Shown here: piece by piece, positions 1 through 8,906 of the stretch
Layout of the letters: each line of letters starts with the position of its first letter
How positions within the stretch are numbered: position 1 is the first letter of the stretch
From: Pseudomonas sp. GM79
GTDB taxonomy: Bacteria; Pseudomonadota; Gammaproteobacteria; Pseudomonadales; Pseudomonadaceae
Length of the DNA: 64,000 nt
Direction: 5' to 3'
Assembly (NCBI RefSeq): GCF_000282495.1
Contig: NZ_AKJE01000026.1
Coordinates: 103,193 to 167,192 of the forward strand
The notes under the pieces: generated by a model
The model's database searches: none
What the model saw: only the letters and a program-made list of their open reading frames with translations
Told to the model about the DNA's origin: nothing
Position numbers and translations under genes: made by a program

Positions 1-263
1 GCGTTGGCCGGTGGCAGGTATTGTTTGATCTGGCCTTGTGGGTATGCCTCTTTCACCCGTTTGAGCAGGTCATCGGCGGAGACTTTGTGATGAGCGGCCG
101 GGACGTTCAGCAGGCTGCCGTACATCAACGGATCGAGTTGCGGTTTGAACAGGTAGATGATGCCGGTCAGGGCCAGCATCACCATGAATGGCGCGACGAA
201 CAGGCCGGCATAGAAATGCCAGCGCCAGGCCAGGTTGTAGAAATTCGGTTTGGGCTGTTTCAT
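1..263 (-). CDS. PepSY-associated membrane protein (partial, N-terminal 87 residues)
   Basis: Only the first 87 codons are inside the window; the gene runs off the left edge. It starts at ATG 263. The visible protein has a short polar N-terminus, then a WRWHFYAGLFVAPF motif leading into a first membrane helix that ends around residue 35, followed by a periplasmic segment. That motif is the hallmark of PepSY-associated TM proteins, inner-membrane proteins often found beside TonB receptors for iron or copper, where some members act as ferric-siderophore or metal reductases. The gene lies downstream of the copper receptor on the same strand, separated by a REPIN, so a role in handling copper after uptake is a reasonable inference. 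Substrate is unknown. Confidence 0.8.
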   Translation of the reverse strand, partial: MKQPKPNFYNLAWRWHFYAGLFVAPFMVMLALTGIIYLFKPQLDPLMYGSLLNVPAAHHKVSADDLLKRVKEAYPQGQIKQYLPPAN

Positions 264-340
264 TCGAGTGCTCCGCTAGGCTTGGGTCTTTTAATTGTTT
301 GGTAATTGATCGCAGTCAAGGGGGTGAACACCGGAACCCC

Positions 341-431
341 TGTGGGAGCGGGCTTGCTCGCGAAAGCGGTGAGTCAGTCGACATCATTGTTGAATGTCAG
401 TCTGCCTTCGCGAGCAAGCCCGCTCCCACAT
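341..431. repeat. REPIN (inverted REP pair)
   Basis: Two near-identical REP sequences (GTGGGAGCGGGCTTGCTCGC type) face each other around a spacer of about 30 bases. The transcript could fold into a long hairpin just downstream of the copper receptor gene, where it may stabilise or end the mRNA. The same family recurs at 27680, 53916 and 56931. Confidence 0.9.
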
Positions 432-460
432 GGCCGGTGTTGAACCTGCCCGCGAAGCTC

Positions 461-2578
461 TTAAAAGCTCATATCCACCTTGGTCCAGAGCGTGCGCCCC
501 GGTTCGTTGATGGCTTGCGGATCATTGGCCGGGAAGCCAAAACCGGCGTTGCCCGCCAGGTTCAAGTGCTCGGCGTAAGCCTTGCCGAACAAATTGTCGA
601 CGCCGCTGCTGACCTTCCAGTTCTTGTTGATCCGGTACGCGCCGTTGAGCGAGAACACGCCGAACCCAGAGCTCGTGTCGAAGTCTTTGCCAACCACGTT
701 GCCCTTGTTCTGGTCGATACGGTTTTGCGCCGCAACCAGCCGCCACAAGGCGCCAGCGCTCCAGTTGTCTTCGCTGTAGGTCAGGCCGAAACGGGCATCC
801 AGCGGTGGCATTTGCGGCAGGGCGCTGCCGTCGCTGCTGTTCTTGCCCCAGGCGTAGGCCAGGGTCGCGTCGGCTTTCCAGTTGGCCGTCAGCTTGTAGG
901 CCGCCCCGAGTTCGCCGCCCATGATTCGCGCGTCGATGTTCTCGGCTTGCGAGGTCATGCCCATCATCCCCGGCGTGTAGTTGAACAGGATGTAGTCGCG
1001 CACCTGTCCGACATAACCTGAGGCCCAGGCTTCGAGGTCTTCGGTCTTGTATTGCAGGCCGAAGTCGAGCTGGGTGGTTTTCTCCGGTTTGATCGAATCG
1101 AATGCATTCACCGAACCGGCGGGGCCGGACTTGGGCGAAAACAGCTCCCAGTAATCCGGGAAACGTTGGGAGTGACCGAGGCCTGCGTACAACGTGGTCG
1201 GGCTGTCAGCCAGGTCATGTTCGTAACGGACGAAACCGCTGGGCAAGGTGTCGGCGCGGGTGTCGTCGGCCGTCGGGTTCGGGCGGGCCATCATCCCGGA
1301 GCCAATGGTCTGCCGATAATCCTTGGCCGACGCGCGATCCAGTCGTGCACCGGTGATCAACCGATCATGGTCGGCGGCGTACCAGGTCAGTTCGCTGAAC
1401 ACGCCGTAGTTGTGGAAGTCGGCGTCCTTGTTGCGCGGCACATCCTTGTAGGCGTCGACGCCCATTGCGCTACGTTGGCGATGTTCGTTGGTCTGCGCAT
1501 CCAGGCCGCTGATCAGTTGCACATCGGCCCAGCGCCAGGTGGCTTTGATCCGCGCGCCGAGGGTCCGGCGGTCAACGTTGGAGGCCATGGGGCCGGCCAT
1601 CATCCCGGTGCCGGACGGCGTGCGCAGGGTGTAGTTGTCCATCACGTGGTCGGCGTAGTTGTAGTAGACCTGCGCCTCGACCTTATCCAGCACCTCACCG
1701 ATATTTGACTGTTCGAAACGCAGGCCCAGGCTTTCGCGCAAGAACTGCGAACCGTCCATGCCGCGCCCGGCGTAACGGGCTTCGCCATCGCCCTTGCCGG
1801 CGGTCAGTTCCAGCAGCGTATCGGCGCTCGGGGTCCAGCCGACAGCGACGTCGCCGTTCCACTTGTCATAGCGCGAGGGCACGGTGTCATTGTTGCCGTC
1901 CTTGTAGTCGTCGGAATGGGCGGTGTTGCCGATCACGCGCACGTAGCCCAGCGGCCCGCCGGCAGCGGCGTCCACCACTTTGTCGAAGCGCCCGTTGGAA
2001 CCGGCCAGTACGCTGGCGTTCACCCGGGTGCCGAGTTCGCCGAAGCTCTCCGGCTCACGGTCGAACAGGACGGTGCCGGCCGATGCGCCGGGGCCCCAGA
2101 GTACGGTTTGCGGGCCTTTGATCACGGTGAGTTTGTCGTAGGTTTCCGGCGAGATGTATGAGGTTGGCGCATCCATGCGGCCGGGGCAGGCGCCGAGCAT
2201 CATGCTGCCGTTGGTGAGGATATTCAGTCGCGAGCCGAACATGCCGCGCAGCACCGGATCGCCGTTGGTGCCACCGTTGCGTACCAGGGCGAAGCCGGGG
2301 ATGGTTTTCAGATAGTCGCCACCGTCGCTGGCCGGCACTGGTTGGCGCGGATCCTTGGGGTTGGTGACGATGGTCAGCGGCGAACTCGGCGCGATGGCGG
2401 TGATCACCGTCGGGCTCAGTTCTTCGGTGTGCTCGGCGTGTTCATCGGCCAGCACCATCGGTGTCAGCAGCAAGCCACAAAGAACGGCGGTGGCGTGCCT
2501 GAAGCGAACGCGAGATTCGTTCAGGGCAAAAGAAGCCTGGGCAGCGCCCAAACGTGTGTCAGCAGAAAACCTGGACAT
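461..2578 (-). CDS. oprC: TonB-dependent copper receptor, OprC type
   Basis: Outer-membrane TonB-dependent receptor of about 705 residues, the usual length for OprC/NosA copper receptors. Order seen: signal peptide ending near VLADEHAEH, a TonB-box-like segment (LSPTVITA), a plug domain (SDGGDYLKTIPGF, VLRGMFGSRLNIL, IKGPQTVLWGPGASAGTVLFDRE) and a 22-strand-type barrel ending in the aromatic terminus VDMSF. Met-rich stretches in the barrel loops (GTGMMAGPM, GSGMMARP, TPGMMGM) and an early MMLGACPGRMD segment suit copper binding. I prefer ATG 2578, which has GGAA at good spacing; an ATG at 2590 would add four residues. It heads leftward in a copper gene group. Function from family; copper specificity supported by the methionines and neighbours. 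Confidence 0.9.
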   Translation of the reverse strand: MSRFSADTRLGAAQASFALNESRVRFRHATAVLCGLLLTPMVLADEHAEHTEELSPTVITAIAPSSPLTIVTNPKDPRQPVPASDGGDYLKTIPGFALVRNGGTNGDPVLRGMFGSRLNILTNGSMMLGACPGRMDAPTSYISPETYDKLTVIKGPQTVLWGPGASAGTVLFDREPESFGELGTRVNASVLAGSNGRFDKVVDAAAGGPLGYVRVIGNTAHSDDYKDGNNDTVPSRYDKWNGDVAVGWTPSADTLLELTAGKGDGEARYAGRGMDGSQFLRESLGLRFEQSNIGEVLDKVEAQVYYNYADHVMDNYTLRTPSGTGMMAGPMASNVDRRTLGARIKATWRWADVQLISGLDAQTNEHRQRSAMGVDAYKDVPRNKDADFHNYGVFSELTWYAADHDRLITGARLDRASAKDYRQTIGSGMMARPNPTADDTRADTLPSGFVRYEHDLADSPTTLYAGLGHSQRFPDYWELFSPKSGPAGSVNAFDSIKPEKTTQLDFGLQYKTEDLEAWASGYVGQVRDYILFNYTPGMMGMTSQAENIDARIMGGELGAAYKLTANWKADATLAYAWGKNSSDGSALPQMPPLDARFGLTYSEDNWSAGALWRLVAAQNRIDQNKGNVVGKDFDTSSGFGVFSLNGAYRINKNWKVSSGVDNLFGKAYAEHLNLAGNAGFGFPANDPQAINEPGRTLWTKVDMSF

Positions 2579-2631
2579 GACAATTTCCATCGAACAGTCG
2601 TAAACGACACGGCCGGCAGCCTGCGCAAATC

Positions 2632-2802
2632 TCTGTGGGAGCGAGTTCCTGTGGCGAGGGGGCTCGCCCCCGTTGGGCCGCGAAGCGGCCCCAAAACCTG
2701 CGATCGCCGTGTATCAGGTACACGGCGTGCAACGTTTTACGACTGCTACGCAGCCGAACGGGGGCAAGCCCCCTCACCACACAGCTCGCTCCCACAGGTT
2801 GC
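2632..2802. repeat. Large imperfect inverted repeat of the REP type
   Basis: The left part (CTGTGGGAGCGAG, then GGCGAGGGGGCTCGCCCCCG) is mirrored on the right (CGGGGGCAAGCCCCCTCACC, then CTCGCTCCCACAG), with smaller internal inverted repeats in between. It is a longer, composite member of the REP class and sits between the copper receptor and the upstream DUF2946 gene, so it could partly separate their transcripts. Confidence 0.8.
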
Positions 2803-2840
2803 GGCCATCTTGCGGACCGTGTGAGATCGGAGGTGGGTGT

Positions 2841-3290
2841 TTACGCGACGATGGGCGGGGCGCGGGTGCGGGCACCGGGGAAGAAGGTTTGCCGGGCGTG
2901 GCCCAGGCGGGTGGCGGGAGTACTAAAAGTAGTTGTCTGTGGACTGTCGAAGGCGACGAAGGACTGACCGCCAGTGAGCGCCGGGCAATTGAACAGCAGG
3001 CTGCAATAGCCGCATTTTTCCCAGAGTGCGTGATGGTCGGCTTTGGGTGGGCAGTGCTCGGCGGCGGGTTGCGCGCCATGCTCCATGGCCGACATGTCCA
3101 TGGGCATGTCCATCGACATGCTCATGGATACTTTCATCAAAGCCGAGGCGCGTTGATCCATCGGCATCGACTGAGAAATCAGCGGGCCGATAAAGATCAT
3201 CAGCATGGCGAACAGGCTGATCCAGCTGCCGCGCGTCAGGCTCATTGGCTGACGGCGGTGCACGGATGGCCGGGTGCCAAGCGGGCGCAT
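2841..3290 (-). CDS. DUF2946 family protein
   Basis: About 149 residues. An N-terminal hydrophobic helix (SWISLFAMLMIFIGPLIS) is followed by a Met- and His-rich stretch (MSMSMDMPMDMSAMEHG) and a cysteine motif (KCGYCSLLFNCPAL) typical of DUF2946, a family found almost always in bacterial copper loci. The methionines, histidines and cysteines are all potential copper ligands, so metal binding at the inner membrane or periplasm is a fair inference; no biochemical role is established for the family that I can cite. Start is uncertain: ATG 3290 and ATG 3245 are both possible and neither has a clear ribosome site. It lies 21 bases downstream of the PCu(A)C gene and is probably cotranscribed with it. 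Confidence 0.75.
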   Translation of the reverse strand: MRPLGTRPSVHRRQPMSLTRGSWISLFAMLMIFIGPLISQSMPMDQRASALMKVSMSMSMDMPMDMSAMEHGAQPAAEHCPPKADHHALWEKCGYCSLLFNCPALTGGQSFVAFDSPQTTTFSTPATRLGHARQTFFPGARTRAPPIVA

Positions 3291-3311
3291 GGGCGTTTTC
3301 AACGTGGGCGA

Positions 3312-3791
3312 TTACTGAGCGTGCATATGCTCTTGCATGCCGTCAGGCGCCTTTTTCTGCACCGCGACCTCGACCGTCACATCGCCGGCTTTTTCGAAGT
3401 GCATCGTCAGCGGGAAGCGCTTGCCGTCGCTCAACAGGCTGCGGTCCTTCAGCTCCAGCAGCATTACGTGATAGGCCATCGGTGCGAAGGTGACTTCGCC
3501 GCCAGCCGGAATCTCGACGCTCGGCACTTGCTGCATTTTCATCAGGTCATTTTGCTTCACGTGCTCGTGCAATTCGGCCTTTCCCGAAATTGGCGAGTCA
3601 ACGCTCAGCAGTCGGTCAGCCGTTTTGCCCTTGTTGTGAATCACGAAATACGCTGCGACGGTGGGCGCGTTGGGCGGCAACTCTTGGGACCACGGATGGG
3701 CGATCTCAAGCTCGCCAGCCTTGTATTCGTGAGCATTGGCAAAACAGGCAGGCAGCAGCAATACAGCCAGAACGATGAGTTTGTTCAACAT
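3312..3791 (-). CDS. Periplasmic copper chaperone, PCu(A)C family
   Basis: 159 residues with a cleavable signal peptide (LIVLAVLLLPACFANA) and a cupredoxin-like PCu(A)C domain (old name DUF461). Visible copper-ligand regions are HPW near the N-terminus, the ELHEH and DLMKM segment in the middle and the AYHVML motif, which together resemble the H/M copper(I) site of the family. Family members carry Cu(I) in the periplasm, for example to the Cu-A site of cytochrome c oxidase. A second His/Met-rich tail ends the protein (MQEHMHAQ). ATG 3791 has GGAG seven bases upstream. It lies between two DUF2946 genes and upstream of the copper receptor gene, consistent with one copper uptake and delivery operon. 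Confidence 0.9.
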   Translation of the reverse strand: MLNKLIVLAVLLLPACFANAHEYKAGELEIAHPWSQELPPNAPTVAAYFVIHNKGKTADRLLSVDSPISGKAELHEHVKQNDLMKMQQVPSVEIPAGGEVTFAPMAYHVMLLELKDRSLLSDGKRFPLTMHFEKAGDVTVEVAVQKKAPDGMQEHMHAQ

Positions 3792-3839
3792 GGCAGTTCT
3801 CCAGAACGATTCAAAACGCAGGTCGATTGCGAGAAGGAA

Positions 3840-4238
3840 TCACACCAGAGGGGATGCGCGGGGGTTGAGACTCGGCCATTGCTGGCGCGGTGTCGGAGTG
3901 TCGAGCGCGGCAGGCGGCAGGCTTCGATTGGCCTCGAAACGCGCGTAATACAACTGCGGAGCATGCCCTGGCAACGCCACCAATGGCGCAGAACCCGAGC
4001 AGCACCAGCAATGCTGCATGTTGGAATGATCGTCGCTCTGCGGAGCTTTCTGCTCGATATCGCCCAGGGAAATCGCCACCAGCCTGGTGCCGTTGGAAGA
4101 GCAGAAACTGCCCCACAGCAACTGTTCGGCCGGCGATTTCGCCGTCTGCCCCATCGCTCCGGACATCGGCATGGCGAGCATGTTGAACAGCACTGCAAAG
4201 CAGGCGATCCAGGCAAATGCGAGCCGTTGTCGGGACAT
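3840..4238 (-). CDS. DUF2946 family protein (first gene of copper group)
   Basis: 132 residues. A hydrophobic N-terminal helix (FAWIACFAVLFNMLAMPMSG) is followed by a soluble part containing the CWCCSGSAPLVALPG motif that marks DUF2946. It is a divergent relative of the protein at 2841-3290: same layout, little identity outside the cysteine region. The three leftward genes 3840, 3312 and 2841 are spaced by a few dozen bases and read as one operon with the copper chaperone in the middle. The start at ATG 4238 has only a weak ribosome site. Copper binding or membrane copper handling is inferred from neighbours and cysteines, not shown. Confidence 0.75.
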   Translation of the reverse strand: MSRQRLAFAWIACFAVLFNMLAMPMSGAMGQTAKSPAEQLLWGSFCSSNGTRLVAISLGDIEQKAPQSDDHSNMQHCWCCSGSAPLVALPGHAPQLYYARFEANRSLPPAALDTPTPRQQWPSLNPRASPLV

Positions 4239-4263
4239 GAGGGCAGATCCGGTTGAGTGGGCA

Positions 4264-4290
4264 ATCAGGCGCGGCTATTTAGCCTGATCA
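4264..4290 (-). terminator. Hairpin overlapping the stop codon of the 4288 gene
   Basis: A perfect 7-base stem (ATCAGGC / GCCTGAT) begins at the stop codon of the leftward gene at 4288. There is no clear T-run after it, so it is only a weak terminator candidate. It lies upstream of the copper group. Confidence 0.35.
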
Positions 4291-4599
4291 GGGGCGATAA
4301 GTAAAAAGGCCGCGTGCGGTGTGGTGTCGCAGTGCTTCAGTCAGCAGATCGAGTAGCCGATGTGCGAGTTCAGCCTCGCCGTTTTGAAAGAGTGTAGCGA
4401 CTTCGACTCTTAATGCCTGAGCGAATTGAGGATCGCTTTGGATTCTTGCCCGGATTGTGTGTTTGACATCTCTGAACGCCACACGATTGAGGCACCCATC
4501 GCCTGGGTCTTCCTCTTCGCAGGCCTTGATGTAGTTCCACAAGTCGGCAGGTGTCAGGAGAAACTCAGTGATATCGAAGCGTGTGAATTTTTCAGACAT
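4288..4599 (-). CDS. Small antitoxin-like protein, orphan
   Basis: 103 residues. The N-terminus (SEKFTRFDITEFLLTPADLWNYIKACEEEDPGDG) closely resembles the start of the HTH-type addiction module antidote proteins (HigA-like), which typically read TRFDAAEYL followed by an acidic EEGDP segment. After residue about 35 the resemblance stops: instead of the usual helix-turn-helix there is a charged helical region (VKHTIRARIQSDPQFAQALRVEVATLFQNG). No toxin partner is visible on either side: upstream lies a REP, downstream the copper genes. It could be a diverged or recombined antitoxin, or a regulator sharing only the N-terminal fold. Function not assigned. Confidence 0.6.
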   Translation of the reverse strand: MSEKFTRFDITEFLLTPADLWNYIKACEEEDPGDGCLNRVAFRDVKHTIRARIQSDPQFAQALRVEVATLFQNGEAELAHRLLDLLTEALRHHTARGLFTYRP

Positions 4600-4757
4600 C
4601 GGGGCCTCTGAGCGAAGCGTTAGCGGATGCTCAGGAATATAGGCTTGGAATTCGGGCTCAACCAGTCAGCCACTTTTGAGGGTGACGTGAGTTCGGTCTG
4701 CTCAACTTGTAGGAATTAGTTCGTCACCGAGATCCTTCCAGTGTGTTCGCTATCGCC

Positions 4758-4831
4758 AAGATCGCAGCCTTCGGCAGCTCCTACAGTTGGAATGCGTACT
4801 CCTGTAGGAGCTGCCGAAGGCTGCGATCTTT
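4758..4831. repeat. REPIN of the GTAGGAGCTGCCGAAGG family
   Basis: An almost perfect inverted repeat: AGATCGCAGCCTTCGGCAGC on the left and its complement on the right, with a spacer of about 15 bases. It is a second REP family, distinct from the GTGGGAGCGGG type; its closest copy in the window is at 33214-33295. It lies just past the end of cobK. Confidence 0.9.
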
Positions 4832-4850
4832 TGGGGCCAGTAAAAGTTAA

Positions 4851-5564
4851 TTACTTCAGCGCTTCCAATACCTGTACGACCGAACAAAACTCCCGCTCAA
4901 CCCCCGGCAACACCGGCCGCTTCAACACCAGCACCGGTACTCCACGTTCCCGCGCCACTTCCAGCTTCGGCTCGGTGGCGGTGCTGCCGCTGTTCTTGCT
5001 GATCAGTACGTCGATCTGCCGACGCTCGAACAGTTCACGTTCATCCTCGATCAGAAACGGCCCGCGCGCGCCAATGACTTCGCAGCGTTCGTTGCCGGGA
5101 TAAACGTCCAGTGCACGCAACGTCCAGAATTGCTCCGGCGGGATTTCGTGCAGGTGCTGCAGCGGTTCGCGACCGAGGGTGAACAGCGGTCGGCGGAACG
5201 GTTTCAACGCTTCGATCAACTCGGCCCAATCGCTGACCTCGCGCCAGTCATCCCCGGCTTGTGGTTGCCAGGCCGGACGCCGCAAAGCCCAGCACGCAAT
5301 GCCGTTCAACTTCGCGGCGGTGGCAGCGTTCTGGCTGATTTGCGCTGCGTAGGGATGGGTCGCATCCAGCAGCAGGTCGATGCCTTCATCCCGAATGAAC
5401 TGCGCCAGACCTTCAGCGCCGCCATAGCCGCCAACCCGAACCTGGCAGTTCAGATCCGTCGGCACGCGACCGACACCGGCCAGGCTATAGATGTGTTCCG
5501 GTCCCAGGGTTCGGGCGATGGCCAGGGCCTCAGTGACGCCGCCGAGCAACAACACGCGCTTCAT
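4851..5564 (-). CDS. cobK: Precorrin-6A reductase
   Basis: 237 residues, the normal length of CobK/CbiJ. It reduces precorrin-6A to precorrin-6B with NADPH in cobalamin ring synthesis. Seen: N-terminal nucleotide-binding strand and loop ([17 protein letters not shown]), the [11 protein letters not shown] motif and a C-terminal SKNSGS segment, all characteristic of the family. Start ATG 5564 overlaps the stop of cbiD in an ATGA junction, so the two are translationally coupled; longer in-frame starts would run into cbiD and are not needed. Last gene of the leftward cobL-cbiD-cobK operon, followed by a REPIN. Confidence 0.93.
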   Translation of the reverse strand: MKRVLLLGGVTEALAIARTLGPEHIYSLAGVGRVPTDLNCQVRVGGYGGAEGLAQFIRDEGIDLLLDATHPYAAQISQNAATAAKLNGIACWALRRPAWQPQAGDDWREVSDWAELIEALKPFRRPLFTLGREPLQHLHEIPPEQFWTLRALDVYPGNERCEVIGARGPFLIEDERELFERRQIDVLISKNSGSTATEPKLEVARERGVPVLVLKRPVLPGVEREFCSVVQVLEALK

Positions 5565-6658
5565 TGAAAAACTCCTGCATGGCCGACAATCCCGCCCTGG
5601 CGATCGATGGCGAACACTTCGATCTGAACCTGCGCTGGCGCCACGCTGCGGGCAAAGTCCAGAGCGTGCTGACACACCGCGTCGCCGAGGGCGATCCCGG
5701 CAGCACTGGCCATGGCCAATGCCTGTTGACTGGTATTGGCTTGGCGGATCGCCTGTTGCAACGTCTCATCGGCGCCGACCGCTGCTGCCCATTCGGCCAG
5801 TTGCGGCAGGTCGATGCTTGAGTGCCGACTGTGCAAATCCATGTGCCCGGCCGCCAGTTTGCTGATTTTGCCGAAACCGCCGCACAGGCTGAGTTTATCC
5901 ACAGGCACTTTGCGCAAGTGCTTGAGTACCGCGCCGACGAAGTCGCCCATTTCGATCAGGGCGATTTCCGGCAAGTCGTAGACCCGGCGCATGGTGTCTT
6001 CGCTGGCGTTGCCGGTGCACGCGGCGATATGCAGGTAGCCATTGGTTTTGGCGACGTCGATGCCTTGGTGGATCGAGGCGATGTAGGCCGCGCAGGAGAA
6101 GGGCCGGACGATGCCGCTGGTGCCGAGGATCGACAGACCGCCGAGAATTCCCAGTCGCGGGTTCATGGTTTTCAGTGCCAGGGCTTCGCCGTCTTCGACG
6201 TTCACCGTGACCTCGAAGCCGCCCTGATAATCCAGTTCTTCGGCCAGCAGCGTCAGGTGCTCGCTGATCATCTTGCGCGGCACCGGGTTGATCGCCGGTT
6301 CGCCGACGTTCAGCACCAGCCCAGGCCGTGTGACGGTGCCCACCCCACGACCGGCGCTGAAGCGAATGCCCGGCTCACTGTGCAGGCGCACCTGGGAGAA
6401 GAGCAGGGCGCCGTGGGTCACGTCCGGGTCGTCGCCGGCGTCCTTGATCGTTCCGGCTTCGGCGCCGTCGTTCATCATCCGACAGAATTCCAGGCGCATT
6501 TGCACCCGTTTGCCTTTGGGCAGAATGATCTCGACGGCGTCTGCTTCCACGCCACTGAGCAGCAGGCGTGCCGCCGCAAGGCTGGTGGCGGTGGCGCAGC
6601 TGCCGGTGGTCAGGCCGCTGCGCAGCGGGGCGGGTTGTTCGGCGGTTTCGTCACGCAT
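5561..6658 (-). CDS. cbiD: Cobalt-precorrin-5B (C1)-methyltransferase
   Basis: 365 residues. CbiD methylates C-1 of the corrin precursor in the step done by CobF in some aerobic pathways. Recognised by the N-terminal [19 protein letters not shown] motif, the [12 protein letters not shown] region, and the [14 protein letters not shown] and [14 protein letters not shown] segments typical of the family. It overlaps cobL by 8 bases at its start and cobK by 4 at its end, so the three genes are tightly coupled. It is named after the anaerobic pathway but sits here with cobG of the aerobic pathway, as is usual in Pseudomonas, where no cobF is found in this cluster. Confidence 0.93.
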   Translation of the reverse strand: MRDETAEQPAPLRSGLTTGSCATATSLAAARLLLSGVEADAVEIILPKGKRVQMRLEFCRMMNDGAEAGTIKDAGDDPDVTHGALLFSQVRLHSEPGIRFSAGRGVGTVTRPGLVLNVGEPAINPVPRKMISEHLTLLAEELDYQGGFEVTVNVEDGEALALKTMNPRLGILGGLSILGTSGIVRPFSCAAYIASIHQGIDVAKTNGYLHIAACTGNASEDTMRRVYDLPEIALIEMGDFVGAVLKHLRKVPVDKLSLCGGFGKISKLAAGHMDLHSRHSSIDLPQLAEWAAAVGADETLQQAIRQANTSQQALAMASAAGIALGDAVCQHALDFARSVAPAQVQIEVFAIDRQGGIVGHAGVFQ

Positions 6659-7862
6659 CGAGGGGCTTCGTCACGTCCAGCAAAGTAATCGGCAGCGCCT
6701 GACGCCAGGTATCGAACTCACCCAGCGGCTGCGCCTGAGCGACATGGATGCGGGTCAATTCACCGCCATGCCGTTCGCGCCAGGCCATCAGGGTCACTTC
6801 GCTTTGCAGGGTGACGGCGTTGGCGATTAGCCGACCACCGGGTTTGAGTTGCGCCCAGCAAGTATCGAGTATGCCTTCGCGGGTGACGCCGCCACCGATG
6901 AAAATCGCGTCCGGGCGTTCCAGCCCATCCAGGGCTTGGGGCGCGCTGCCGCGAATCAATTGCAGGCCGGGGACGCCCAAGGCATCGCGGTTGTGTTCGA
7001 TCAACAACTGCCGACCTTCATCCGCTTCGATGGCCAGCGCCCGGCAGCTCGGATGAGCGCGCATCCACTCTATGCCGATCGAACCGCTGCCAGCGCCGAC
7101 GTCCCACAGCAGTTCACCGGGAATCGGGGCCAGGCGCGCGAGGGTAATGGCACGCACATCTCGCTTGGTCAGTTGGCCGTCATGCTTGAAGGCAGAGTCT
7201 GGCAATCCGGCGAGTCGGGACAGCCGCGGCGTGTTCGGTTCGGCGATGCATTCGATGGCGATCAGGTTCAGATCGGCAATCAGCGGGTCGTTCCAGTCGT
7301 TGGCAACACCCTCGATGCGTCGTTCGGCGTCGCCGCCCAGATGTTCCAGCACGGTGAGGCGACTGGGCCCGAAACCGCGCTCACGCAGCAGCGCCGCGAT
7401 GGCCGCCGGACTCTGGCCGTCGTTGCTCAACACCAGCAAGCGCACACCACTGGACAGATGGGCGTTGAGTGCGGCGATGGGGCGGGCGACCACCGACAGT
7501 GTTACCACGTCCTGCAACGGCCAGCCCAGGCGAGCTGCCGCCAGCGACACGGAAGACGGAGCGGGCAGAATCAGCATTTCCGCGCCGGGCAGTTGCCGCG
7601 CAAGGCTGGCGCCGACGCCAAAGAACATCGGGTCGCCGCTGGCCAGTACACAAACCGGCTCGCCACGCAGCGCCAGTAACGGCTCAAGGGTAAACGGACT
7701 GGGCCACAACTGGCGTTCGCCGCGAATGCACACCGGCAGCAAGTCCAGTTGGCGTTGGCCGCCGAAGATTCGCGAGGCGCCCAACAGGGCGCGCCGGGCA
7801 TTTTTGCCCAGGCCCTTGAAGCCGTCTTCACCGATTCCCACAACCGTTAGCCAGGGTGTCAT
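6651..7862 (-). CDS. cobL: Precorrin-6Y C5,15-methyltransferase (decarboxylating)
   Basis: 403 residues, the two-domain CobL form. The N-terminal half is a CbiE-type tetrapyrrole methylase ([13 protein letters not shown], then [15 protein letters not shown]); the C-terminal half is a CbiT-type Rossmann methyltransferase ([31 protein letters not shown]). Together they methylate C-5 and C-15 and decarboxylate the C-12 side chain of precorrin-6B. Start chosen at ATG 7862 (MTPWLTVVG), matching family N-termini; an upstream in-frame ATG at 7901 would add 13 atypical residues. First gene of the leftward operon, divergent from the gene at 8105. Confidence 0.93.
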   Translation of the reverse strand: MTPWLTVVGIGEDGFKGLGKNARRALLGASRIFGGQRQLDLLPVCIRGERQLWPSPFTLEPLLALRGEPVCVLASGDPMFFGVGASLARQLPGAEMLILPAPSSVSLAAARLGWPLQDVVTLSVVARPIAALNAHLSSGVRLLVLSNDGQSPAAIAALLRERGFGPSRLTVLEHLGGDAERRIEGVANDWNDPLIADLNLIAIECIAEPNTPRLSRLAGLPDSAFKHDGQLTKRDVRAITLARLAPIPGELLWDVGAGSGSIGIEWMRAHPSCRALAIEADEGRQLLIEHNRDALGVPGLQLIRGSAPQALDGLERPDAIFIGGGVTREGILDTCWAQLKPGGRLIANAVTLQSEVTLMAWRERHGGELTRIHVAQAQPLGEFDTWRQALPITLLDVTKPLDA

Positions 7863-8104
7863 GCCGTTCCTTAATCCAGGGTTGATCTTCAAGGGCGGCA
7901 TGATAACGCGGCTGCCGGTATCTGACGCGGGTCGGTTGTCGGAGAATGTTTAACCGATAGCGGAAACTTAATGTTGTGCAAAAGCGGTTTGCTTAATGCG
8001 TGTTTTTGCTAGTTTGGGTCCAGCTTAAGTCGGGCTTAATAAAAGTTTTGATTTAACGACGAAGCATTTTATTTTTTAATGATTGCCAGGTTGGCAGGAG
8101 AGAT

Positions 8105-8761
8105 ATGGATATCAATTCAAACACAGATAACATCCGCAGCAATGCAATCGCTGTGAACAATATGTTGTTCACAGGCATCGGAGGCCAGACTGCAGCCGAC
8201 AACAATTTTGTAAAGAACTGCGTTCTACTCGCGCAGATCAAGGCGGACGAACTTTATAACAGCAGTACCCAGCCTGCTGAATGGTTCGATCACTTTGCCG
8301 GCATTCTCTGGTCATTTGGCTGGAATCTTGAGGAGCAGCCCGTCGTTCTGGTCCAGCGCGAATTCTCCGGAAGCGTGCAGGAGGCATGGCGAAAGTTGGC
8401 GGCTCCGTTGCTCGCGCGTTCCCAGCTGGCACAAGTTGAAGCAGGACTTGCAGCGCTGGAAAACGATGCGGCGATCCTGAAAAAGTTTACGGCCCTGAGT
8501 GGCAAGACTTTCAACTCGCATATTTTGCCGATCAGTTATAACGCCAGCGGCGAGTTGGTCGTGGTGCTCAGTCACATCCGGTTTATCAAGATGGTCCTCA
8601 ATACCACCTATCTGTTTTGGCAGATCCATCAGCCGATGTCGCAACTGGATATTCGCGCCAGAAAACTGGTGATCAAGCGCCGGACGATGGAGGCCCATCG
8701 AGCGAGCGTTGAGCAGGCCCTTCGCGAGCTCCCTTTCAAGCTCGAAGAGTACGAACTCTGA
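8105..8761 (+). CDS. Unrecognised 218-residue protein, relative of the toxin-flanking proteins
   Basis: Function not recognised. 218 residues, soluble-looking, no signal peptide or clear membrane helix, with helical regions near residues 90-120 and 180-215. Two blocks are shared with the proteins at 21877 and 22722: block 1 (NNFVKNCVLLAQIKADE, then a W about 12 residues on and GW) matches DVQHAFLFASLVANKK and DVVHSCLLAQLVANKK; block 2 (NASGELVVVLSHIRFIK) matches VNGEVTMALGTVRFIRK of the 21877 protein. Start ATG 8105 follows AGGAG, next to a small hairpin (8084-8096). It sits between the divergent cob operons in visibly AT-rich surroundings, unlike the cob genes, which suggests insertion into the cob cluster. 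Membership in one family with the other two proteins is inferred by eye. Confidence 0.75.
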   Translation: MDINSNTDNIRSNAIAVNNMLFTGIGGQTAADNNFVKNCVLLAQIKADELYNSSTQPAEWFDHFAGILWSFGWNLEEQPVVLVQREFSGSVQEAWRKLAAPLLARSQLAQVEAGLAALENDAAILKKFTALSGKTFNSHILPISYNASGELVVVLSHIRFIKMVLNTTYLFWQIHQPMSQLDIRARKLVIKRRTMEAHRASVEQALRELPFKLEEYEL

Positions 8762-8765
8762 ACAG

Positions 8766-8795
8766 CGCCAGGCTGCGTAATTTGTAGCCTTGGCG
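8766..8795 (+). terminator. Hairpin after the 8105 gene
   Basis: CGCCA-GGCT pairs with AGCC-TTGGCG, leaving one bulge, 5 bases after the stop codon. No T-run follows, so termination is uncertain. It lies just ahead of cobG. Confidence 0.35.
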
Positions 8796-8906
8796 GTTTC
8801 CGACCGGCAGGCATTTTCATGCGCTCGGGCAAAGCAGGCATAATGGCGACCTTTCGCCCACCACAGCGCTGCCAGCCAGCCGGTCACCCCTTTGAACGAA
8901 CGCCCG

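Noticed and set aside
5565..5675. Longer N-terminus for cobK
   Set aside because: The extension would lie inside cbiD and precede the nucleotide-binding start motif; the ATGA overlap gives a natural start.
7863..8906. Possible cobalamin riboswitch ahead of the cob operons
   Set aside because: I looked for a B12-box-like conserved core in both gaps and saw none; a covariance-model search would be needed to exclude a diverged one.
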